From Flavobacteriaceae bacterium (GTDB taxonomy: Bacteria; Bacteroidota; Bacteroidia; Flavobacteriales; Flavobacteriaceae): a stretch of DNA of 5,651 nucleotides. The notes under the pieces were generated by a model that was not told the DNA's origin, searched no databases, and saw only the letters and a list, made by a program, of their open reading frames with translations. Shown here in pieces: positions 1-4,832 of the stretch. Position numbers and translations under genes: made by a program. The stretch is taken from contig WFZY01000213.1 in NCBI GenBank assembly GCA_015489265.1, forward strand, positions 1 to 5,651, given 5' to 3'. Numbering within the stretch: the first letter of the stretch is position 1; each line of letters opens with the position of its first letter.

Positions 1-23
1 GTATAATCGGTCGGCTTCTTCAT
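1..23 (-). CDS. Possible 5' end of a leftward gene (partial, unidentified)
   Basis: Reading leftward, an ATG at 23-21 opens a frame MKKPTDY that runs off the window edge after seven full codons. Far too little is visible to name a product. Support is contextual: a perfect TAnnTTTG -7 box (TAAATTTG) lies upstream on the same strand at 53-46. The 22 bases between box and ATG equal the spacing seen at uvrA. The alternative is a rightward gene ending here: a plus-strand frame from position 3 reads 17 codons to TAA at 54-56, and a second one stops at 23-25. The leftward reading is preferred, but only weakly. Confidence 0.35.
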
Positions 24-45
24 AATGGCGCAGGGTTTAAGCTAA

Positions 46-53
46 CAAATTTA
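46..53 (-). promoter_or_regulatory. Bacteroidota-type -7 box for the left-edge leftward gene
   Basis: On the minus strand the bases read TAAATTTG, an exact match to the TAnnTTTG -7 consensus of the Bacteroidota primary sigma factor. It stands 22 bases before the ATG at 23-21. No TTG -33 element is seen at a suitable distance; the nearest one, at 88-86, is too far. In such AT-rich DNA an 8-base match can arise by chance, so the call rests mainly on the matching spacing with uvrA. Confidence 0.35.
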
Positions 54-127
54 TAAAAATATTTTTTAGAATTTTGATTTAATGACAATTTTTTCATTTC
101 CTCATTAAAACCGGTCACTTCGATACA

Positions 128-155
128 TCCCGTCCCGACAAGAGTCGGGACGGGA
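128..155. repeat. Perfect GC-rich palindrome (12-bp stem, AAGA loop)
   Basis: The left arm TCCCGTCCCGAC (128-139) and right arm GTCGGGACGGGA (144-155) are exact reverse complements around the loop AAGA (140-143). The element is strikingly GC-rich within an AT-rich spacer. Neither side carries a T-tract on either strand, so it does not look like a classical intrinsic terminator. It resembles the GTCGGGA-type extragenic palindromes that recur between genes in Bacteroidota genomes. That comparison is from memory and cannot be confirmed from a single copy. Confidence 0.75.
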
Positions 156-172
156 CACTCAGCGACCTACTT

Positions 173-196
173 CTCAATTCCTCAATTCCTCAAATT
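173..196. repeat. CTCAATTC repeat, copy 1 (tandem period 8)
   Basis: CTCAATTC occurs twice head to tail (173-180, 181-188) and is followed by a partial third unit, CTCAAATT. The 18-base stretch 179-196 is repeated exactly at 268-285 and imperfectly at 356-373. A shorter related string, TTCCTCATT, lies at 98-106. Confidence 0.7.
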
Positions 197-261
197 AAAA
201 GTAGCAATATCGTTATAAACAGTGAACAACCATTAGAATAAAAAACAAACTATAAAGCACA

Positions 262-301
262 AAAAAATCCTCAATTCCTCAAATTGTAAGCAGGATTTTT
301 T
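262..301. terminator. Terminator-like hairpin, possibly bidirectional
   Basis: AAAAAATCCT (262-271) pairs perfectly with AGGATTTTTT (292-301), giving a 10-bp stem over a 20-base loop. Inside the loop a second small hairpin forms from CAATT (272-276) and AATTG (282-286). Each strand therefore has an A-tract, a short GC-containing step and a T-tract, as in a bidirectional intrinsic terminator. The GC part is weak, only two G:C pairs (TCCT/AGGA). No gene ends close to it on either side inside the window, so what it would terminate is unclear. It overlaps repeat copy 2. Confidence 0.45.
268..285. repeat. CCTCAATT repeat, copy 2
   Basis: An exact 18-base copy of 179-196, starting 89 bases further right. 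It supplies part of the left arm and most of the loop of the hairpin at 262-301. Similarity to copy 3 reaches further upstream: 250-282 and 338-370 align without gaps at 25 of 33 positions. Confidence 0.65.
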
Positions 302-355
302 GCGAAGTAAAAGTCAATCATCAAAGAACTAAATACTCTATGAAAGTGAAAATAA

Positions 356-373
356 TCCTCAGCTCCTCAACAA
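356..373. repeat. CCTCAATT repeat, copy 3 (diverged)
   Basis: The segment beginning TCCTCAGCTCCTCAA matches copies 1 and 2 at 13 of 18 positions and starts 88 bases after copy 2. It ends about ten bases before the uvrA -7 box, where a -33 element would be expected, so it may overlap the upstream part of that promoter. Confidence 0.45.
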
Positions 374-382
374 AATATTCCG

Positions 383-390
383 TATTTTTG
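383..390 (+). promoter_or_regulatory. uvrA promoter, -7 box TATTTTTG
   Basis: TATTTTTG is an exact TAnnTTTG match. A transcription start a few bases after it would fall near 395-398, leaving an untranslated leader of roughly 15-18 bases before the ATG at 413. This argues that translation cannot begin at the TTG at 395. No clear TTG -33 element is visible about 20 bases upstream. Confidence 0.55.
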
Positions 391-412
391 CATTTTGCTA
401 AAATCCCCTTTG

Positions 413-3226
413 ATGTCAAAAGAAAATTTATCCGAAAAATTTAATCCCGACCGGCATATTTTTATCGATGAAGCCGCTGAAAACAATCTGAAAAATGTCA
501 GTGTCTTGATTCCGCGTGATAAGTTGGTTGTGATAACCGGTGTATCCGGAAGCGGAAAATCTAGCTTGGCGTATGATACGCTTTATGCCGAAGGGCAACG
601 GCGTTATATTGAAAGTTTGTCATCCTATGCGCGCCAATTTTTAGGAAAAATTCAAAAACCAAAAGTTAAAAGCATCAAAGGTATTGCACCGGCTATTGCC
701 ATTAAACAAAAAGTCAACACCTCCAATCCGCGCTCAACCGTAGGGACCGCAACCGAAATTTACGATTATTTAAAATTGCTCTATGCCCGCATCGGCAAGA
801 CTATTTCGCCGGTATCCGGACGGGAAGTCAAAAAACACAGTGTGAGCGATGTTATCGATTTTTTAAAACAACAGCCCGCCGGTTCCCGTTGGATTTTATC
901 GGTCGGATTAGAAGCGCATCACGGCAAAGATATCAAAACCATTATACGCATTTTGGAACAACAGGGCTATGCCCGCTTAAAATCCGGCAATGACATCATC
1001 AGTATTTCGGAAGTTTTGAAACAAGCGACCTTGCCCGATGATTTGGAATTGGTTATCGACCGCATTCAGCTTAAAGATGACGCCGACTATTGGATGCGAC
1101 TTTCCGATTCGGTTCAAAAAGCTTTTTTTGAAGGACACGGCAATTTAAAACTGACCGATTGGCAAACCAAAAAGCTTTATACTTTTTCGCAAAATTTTGC
1201 TTTGGACGGCATGGAATTTCCCGAACCGAGTATTCACTTGTTTAGTTTTAATACGCCCTACGGTGCTTGTAAAACCTGTGACGGTTTCGGTAGTGTGTTA
1301 GGCATCGACCCACAAAAAGTGATACCCAACACGACGCTTTCCGTTTACGAAGGCGCCGTAGCTTGTTGGAAAGGTAACAGTTTGAGTTACTACAAAAATC
1401 TTTTGGTCGAAAATGCCCATAAATTTGATTTTCCGGTACATACACCTTGGTTTGAATTGACTGATGAACAAAAGGATTTGGTATGGAAAGGCAACGCATA
1501 TTTTGTAGGTATCAATGACTTTTTTAAAGAACTGGAACAAAAAAGTTATAAAATACAAAACCGTGTGATGCTGGCAAGATATCGGGGCAAAACCCAATGC
1601 CCGTCATGCAAAGGTAAACGTTTGCGACAGGAAGCTTTTTATGTACAAGTCGGTGGTAAAAACATCGGGGAATTAGTGGCAATGCCGATTGACGAATTGC
1701 AAGTGTTTTTCAAAAATTTGGAATTATCCGCTTATGATCAATCGGTTGCCAAGCGTATTTTGTATGAAATCAACAGCCGGATAAGTTTTTTACTGGATGT
1801 CGGCTTGGGCTATTTGACTTTAAATCGCGCTTCAAATACGCTTTCAGGCGGTGAAACACAACGGATTAATTTGGCAACCTCATTAGGCAGTTGTTTGGTT
1901 GGGTCCATTTATGTGTTAGATGAGCCGAGTATCGGGCTACATCCGCGTGATACCGAACGTTTGATTAAAGTTTTAAAAAATCTGCGCGATTTGGGCAATA
2001 CCGTTGTCGTTGTCGAACACGATGAAGATATCATGAAAGCGGCGGATTACATCTTGGATATGGGACCCGAAGCCGGTATATTCGGGGGCGAATTGGTCGC
2101 AGCAGGCACCTATCAAGATGTTTTAAAAACCGAAACATTAACGGCTAATTATCTTAAAGGCAAACAACAAATACCGGTACCGGAAGTCAGACGCACTTCA
2201 AAAGATTATATTGAAATTAAAGGTGCCCGTCAACATAATTTAAAAAATATTGATGTCCGTTTTCCGCTGCATACTTTAACGGTGATAACCGGTGTTTCGG
2301 GTAGTGGCAAAAGCACTTTGGCATCCGAAATTATCTATCCGGCAATTCATAAAGCACTGTTTGGACACGGACCTAAAACCGGTGATTTTACAGCGTTGGC
2401 AGGTAACATCTCGCAATTGGAACATATTGAATATCTGGATCAAAACCCTATTGGTCGCAGCAGCCGGTCTAATCCGGTGACCTATATCAAGGCATATGAC
2501 GATATCCGGCATTTGTTTGCATCGCAACGTTTGGCAAAAATCAAACATTTGCAACCCAAACATTTCAGTTTTAACGTTGAAGGCGGTCGCTGCGAACATT
2601 GTAAAGGCGAAGGAACCGTTACTATTGAAATGCAATTTATGGCTGATGTGCATTTGACTTGCGAAGTCTGTGAAGGTAAACGTTTTAAAGATGAGATTTT
2701 GGAAGTCACTTACGAAGGCAAAAACATTCACGATATTTTAGAAATGAAAGTTGATGAAGCCATTAGTTTTTTTACAAAACACAAACAACATAAAATCGTC
2801 AGCAAATTGCAACCGCTGCAAGATGTCGGTTTGGGCTATGTCAGCTTAGGACAGTCCTCTTCGACCTTGTCGGGTGGCGAAGCACAACGCATCAAGCTGG
2901 CGTCTTTCTTGGTCAAAGGCAGCCGGCAACCTAAAACCCTGTTTATTTTTGATGAACCGACCACCGGTTTACACTTTCATGATATTCAAAAACTCTTAAA
3001 TTCGTTTAACGCCTTGATTGAAAACGGACATAGTATTTTGGTGATTGAACACAATTTGGAAATCATCAAATCTGCCGATTGGTTAATCGATTTAGGTCCC
3101 GAAGGTGGCAAAAACGGTGGATATTTGGTCTTTGAAGGTACACCCGAAAATTTGCTAAAGGAAGGTCAGTCGTTGTTGATGCCTTATTTACAAGAAAAAT
3201 TGACAAGTAGCAATATTGAAAATTAA
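413..3226 (+). CDS. uvrA: UvrABC system protein A (excinuclease ABC subunit A)
   Basis: UvrA is the dimeric, cytoplasmic DNA-damage sensor of nucleotide excision repair; it scans DNA and loads UvrB. The 937-residue protein has the full two-ATPase layout. Walker A lies at G43-S50 and G627-S634, ABC signatures LSGGE at 477-481 and 819-823, Walker B motifs VLDEP (501-505) and FIFDEP (844-849), and H-loop histidines at 536 and 880. The domain II zinc hook is C727/C730 with C750/C753. The equivalent domain I pairs are C286/C289 and C396/C399. The upstream CPIC pair of E. coli UvrA is absent: the aligned stretch near 263-266 reads ALDG. The UvrB-binding region (about 120-250) is present, so this is UvrA1 rather than the shorter UvrA2. 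ATG 413 is chosen over TTG 395 because the promoter box lies too close to 395. No Shine-Dalgarno is seen, as usual in Bacteroidota. The gene stands alone, convergent with the methyltransferase. Confidence 0.97.
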   Translation: MSKENLSEKFNPDRHIFIDEAAENNLKNVSVLIPRDKLVVITGVSGSGKSSLAYDTLYAEGQRRYIESLSSYARQFLGKIQKPKVKSIKGIAPAIAIKQKVNTSNPRSTVGTATEIYDYLKLLYARIGKTISPVSGREVKKHSVSDVIDFLKQQPAGSRWILSVGLEAHHGKDIKTIIRILEQQGYARLKSGNDIISISEVLKQATLPDDLELVIDRIQLKDDADYWMRLSDSVQKAFFEGHGNLKLTDWQTKKLYTFSQNFALDGMEFPEPSIHLFSFNTPYGACKTCDGFGSVLGIDPQKVIPNTTLSVYEGAVACWKGNSLSYYKNLLVENAHKFDFPVHTPWFELTDEQKDLVWKGNAYFVGINDFFKELEQKSYKIQNRVMLARYRGKTQCPSCKGKRLRQEAFYVQVGGKNIGELVAMPIDELQVFFKNLELSAYDQSVAKRILYEINSRISFLLDVGLGYLTLNRASNTLSGGETQRINLATSLGSCLVGSIYVLDEPSIGLHPRDTERLIKVLKNLRDLGNTVVVVEHDEDIMKAADYILDMGPEAGIFGGELVAAGTYQDVLKTETLTANYLKGKQQIPVPEVRRTSKDYIEIKGARQHNLKNIDVRFPLHTLTVITGVSGSGKSTLASEIIYPAIHKALFGHGPKTGDFTALAGNISQLEHIEYLDQNPIGRSSRSNPVTYIKAYDDIRHLFASQRLAKIKHLQPKHFSFNVEGGRCEHCKGEGTVTIEMQFMADVHLTCEVCEGKRFKDEILEVTYEGKNIHDILEMKVDEAISFFTKHKQHKIVSKLQPLQDVGLGYVSLGQSSSTLSGGEAQRIKLASFLVKGSRQPKTLFIFDEPTTGLHFHDIQKLLNSFNALIENGHSILVIEHNLEIIKSADWLIDLGPEGGKNGGYLVFEGTPENLLKEGQSLLMPYLQEKLTSSNIEN

Positions 3227-3239
3227 AGAATTATAAAAT

Positions 3240-3293
3240 TGCAGCATGTCATTTCGTCCTTACGAAAGTAGGAAGAGAAATTTCAATGCAGCA
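3240..3293. repeat. Candidate dispersed intergenic repeat between convergent genes
   Basis: The segment carries TGTCATTTCG near its left end and GAGAAATTTCA near its right. TTTCGT (3252-3257) and ACGAAA (3262-3267) form a perfect 6-bp hairpin with a CCTT loop. The whole is flanked by direct copies of TGCAGCA (3240-3246 and 3287-3293). This pattern resembles GTCATTTCG...GAGAAATCTCA elements that I recall as frequent between genes in flavobacterial genomes. Only one copy is present here, so the repeat status is inferred. No stem followed by a T-tract is seen, so the terminator for uvrA remains unidentified. Confidence 0.4.
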
Positions 3294-3300
3294 GTTCGTA

Positions 3301-3936
3301 TCATTTTACAGTTGCTATAGACAAACCATCACGCACAGGCAAAATAACAGCTTCTACCCTATCGTCACTTGCCAACATTTCATTGTATTGTTTAATTGCC
3401 TTGGTTTCTGCATCTTTAGGTTGCGGTTCTAATACTTTGCCATACCATAAAACATTATCGGCTATCAAAATACCGCCTTTGTTCATTTTAGGTACAATCA
3501 TTTCAAAATATTGCGGATAATAACGTTTGTCGGCATCGAGAAAAACCAAATCAAATGTTTCCGGTAAATCGGGAATTACTTCACGCGCATTGCCTATAAT
3601 TTGTTTGATTTGTTTACGGTAAGCCGATTGCTCAAAATACTTGTTTTGAATGGCTTGAAATTCATCATTTTTATCAATGGTGATAATTTGCCCGTCCGGC
3701 TGCAGTCCTTCTGCCAAACATAGCGTTGCGTATCCGGTAAACGTACCGATTTCTAAAATATTTTGCGGTTGTTTCATCCGCGCGAGTAAACTCAACAAAC
3801 GACCTTGATAATGCCCGCTTATCATTTGCGGCAACACGGTTTTTTGATAGGTTTCACGTTCCAAATCCGCTAACAATGGCGATTGTGGCGACGTTAAATT
3901 TTCAATATATTCTAAAATGGTTTCGTTTATAATCAT
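3301..3936 (-). CDS. SAM-dependent O-methyltransferase, metal-dependent (COMT/CCoAOMT-like) family
   Basis: A predicted soluble class I methyltransferase of 211 residues, transferring a methyl group from S-adenosylmethionine to a hydroxyl, probably with a divalent metal. The SAM-binding motif I is LEIGTFTGYA (61-70), with the acidic residue closing strand 2 at D88 (IITIDKN). The metal-ligand motifs typical of the family are FLDADK (D134 and D136) and IADN (D160/N161). Length and layout fit Methyltransf_3 proteins, often listed as caffeoyl-CoA-type O-methyltransferases. The natural substrate is unknown, and plant phenylpropanoids are unlikely in this setting. The first Met is kept because the residues after it (IINETILEYIENL) fit the usual helical N-terminus of this group. 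It is convergent with uvrA and lies 71 bases after the coiled-coil gene, from which a terminator separates it, so it is probably its own transcription unit. Confidence 0.9.
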   Translation of the reverse strand: MIINETILEYIENLTSPQSPLLADLERETYQKTVLPQMISGHYQGRLLSLLARMKQPQNILEIGTFTGYATLCLAEGLQPDGQIITIDKNDEFQAIQNKYFEQSAYRKQIKQIIGNAREVIPDLPETFDLVFLDADKRYYPQYFEMIVPKMNKGGILIADNVLWYGKVLEPQPKDAETKAIKQYNEMLASDDRVEAVILPVRDGLSIATVK

Positions 3937-3940
3937 ACGG

Positions 3941-3948
3941 CAAAAATA
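3941..3948 (-). promoter_or_regulatory. O-methyltransferase -7 box TATTTTTG
   Basis: On the minus strand this reads TATTTTTG, identical to the uvrA box and an exact TAnnTTTG match. Only four bases (CCGT) separate it from the ATG at 3936-3934, so transcription would begin at or next to the start codon, giving a leaderless or nearly leaderless mRNA. The same T-rich stretch also serves as the tail of the terminator of the preceding gene pair. No suitable TTG -33 element is seen. Confidence 0.45.
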
Positions 3949-3950
3949 AA

Positions 3951-3977
3951 AAAACCACCCTGAAACAGAGTGGTTTT
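3951..3977 (-). terminator. Intrinsic terminator of the nif3-like/coiled-coil operon
   Basis: On the minus strand AAAACCACTCTG pairs with CAGGGTGGTTTT across a three-base TTT loop: a 12-bp stem with one G:U wobble and no bulge. The stem continues into a T-tract (minus-strand bases 3950-3942, TTTATTTTT). On the plus strand the wobble becomes a C:A mismatch, which favours action on leftward transcripts. It lies about 30 bases after the TAA of the coiled-coil gene. Confidence 0.85.
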
Positions 3978-3981
3978 ACAA

Positions 3982-4022
3982 ATTAAATGTTTTGAAAGAT
4001 TTGAACATTAAATGTTTTCAAA
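3982..4022 (-). repeat. 25-base spaced duplication over the 3' end of the coiled-coil gene
   Basis: On the minus strand TTTGAAAACATTTAAT (4022-4007), which contains the last codons and TAA, recurs 25 bases downstream as TTTCAAAACATTTAAT (3997-3982), matching at 15 of 16 positions. The copy lies in the untranslated trailer just before the terminator. The period is not a multiple of three, so the second TAA is out of frame with the first. Confidence 0.6.
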
Positions 4023-4829
4023 CATTTCGTTCATTTTTTCTTTTTCTTCACGGGCTAAATCACCATCAACCAAAATACGCCCGCTGTGTTCATCAACAAT
4101 TATTTTTTGGCGCGTACGAATTTCCAACTGTTGTTGTACCGGAATGGTAAAATAAGACCCACCGGATGAACCGCGTTCAATGGAAACCACAGCCAATCCG
4201 TTTTTAAAATTCTTGCGCAAGCGGTCGTAAGCACGAAGTAATCTCGGTTCAATTTTTTTGCGTAAACTATCGGCTTTTTTGATTAAAAACTTCTCTTGTT
4301 TTTCGGTTTCTTTCATCAATGCCGATAATTCTTCGCGTTTGTGTTGCAAATCGGCTTCCCGCTCTTTGATTAACTCATCAATACCTTTTACGGCAACTTC
4401 TTTACCGTTTTTTTCATAGGTATAGCCCTCTATTTTTTGCGTTTGCTTTTCTATTTCAACGCCGGCTTCCCGAATTTTTTTGTCAGCAAATTCAATTTCC
4501 AATTCTTGGTATTCAATTTCTTTTGACAAAGCTTCGTATTCCCGATTGTTACGAACATTTTTTTGTTGTTCGGTATATCTTTCTATTAATTGTTTGGCAT
4601 CGTCAATGGCTATTTTTCGTTTAGCTATTTCTTCTTTTTGTTGATCGATGATATTTTGGATTTTTTCTTTACGAATATGCAAGCCCTGAATTTCGTCTTC
4701 CATATCTTGAATTTCCAAAGGCAACTCGCCACGTGTACTTTTTATTTCATCAATTTTAGAGTCGATAAGTTGCAAATCATAAAGAAGTCTTAACTTATCT
4801 TCTACGGTAATTTCTTTTGTTTTGCCCAT
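4008..4829 (-). CDS. Coiled-coil protein of the C4-type zinc-ribbon family (zf-RING_7/COG1579-like) lacking zinc ligands
   Basis: A 273-residue charged protein. Residues about 10-190 are a long Glu/Lys-rich helical coiled coil broken by a short non-helical insert near 135-150 (GYTYEKNGKEVAVKGID). Residues about 208-260 are the C-terminal ribbon, recognisable by NGLAVVSIERG, FTIP and SGRILVD. In zinc-binding relatives the two knuckles are CxxC pairs. Here they read S222-G-G-S225 and D246-E-H-S249, and the whole protein contains no cysteine, so it should not bind zinc in the usual way. Some relatives are linked to nucleic-acid binding or flagellar/secretion functions, but no function can be assigned here. 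It begins 3 bases after the stop of the Nif3-like gene, indicating co-transcription and probably translational coupling. Pairing of these two families is common across bacteria. There is no signal peptide or membrane segment. Confidence 0.88.
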   Translation of the reverse strand: MGKTKEITVEDKLRLLYDLQLIDSKIDEIKSTRGELPLEIQDMEDEIQGLHIRKEKIQNIIDQQKEEIAKRKIAIDDAKQLIERYTEQQKNVRNNREYEALSKEIEYQELEIEFADKKIREAGVEIEKQTQKIEGYTYEKNGKEVAVKGIDELIKEREADLQHKREELSALMKETEKQEKFLIKKADSLRKKIEPRLLRAYDRLRKNFKNGLAVVSIERGSSGGSYFTIPVQQQLEIRTRQKIIVDEHSGRILVDGDLAREEKEKMNEMFENI

Positions 4830-4832
4830 ATT

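Larger units (their letters stand above)
24..412. other. Noncoding spacer upstream of uvrA
   Basis: This stretch of nearly 400 bases has no convincing coding frame and is markedly AT-rich except for one GC-rich palindrome. It contains, in order, a possible leftward promoter box, the palindrome (128-155), short CCTCAATT-type repeats near 100, 173-196, 268-285 and 356-373, a terminator-like hairpin (262-301), and the uvrA -7 box (383-390). No LexA-type operator was recognised. No tRNA or known riboswitch fold was recognised. A small RNA between about 197 and 301 is conceivable but unsupported by any promoter I can see. Confidence 0.6.

Noticed and set aside
98..373. CRISPR array formed by the spaced CCTCA repeats
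   Set aside because: Repeat copies are too degenerate and about 88 bases apart, the intervening sequences are partly similar rather than unique spacers, and no cas gene is present.
395..412. TTG at 395 as the uvrA start, adding MLKSPL
   Set aside because: It overlaps the expected transcription start from the -7 box at 383-390, and ATG 413 begins a normal-length UvrA.
1248..1597. Minus-strand open frames of 83 and 99 codons inside uvrA
   Set aside because: They are antisense shadows of a strongly conserved coding region and show no recognisable domain.
2276..2731. Open frames of 62 to 151 codons overlapping the second ATPase half of uvrA, mostly antisense
   Set aside because: The region encodes conserved UvrA motifs in the sense frame; the antisense proteins are Phe/Cys-rich low-complexity translations without family features.
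413..3226. UvrA2-type paralogue or drug-resistance ABC protein
   Set aside because: The full length, the presence of the UvrB-binding region and the domain II zinc hook fit UvrA1.
4000..4022. Small hairpin over the stop codon of the coiled-coil gene (TTTGAA with TTCAAA)
   Set aside because: It is short, A/T-only at its base and bulged; the nearby 12-bp hairpin at 3951-3977 is a far better terminator.
4590..4793. Plus-strand 67-codon frame rich in Phe and Leu
   Set aside because: It is the complement of the Lys/Glu-rich coiled coil, which automatically yields a hydrophobic-looking antisense translation.
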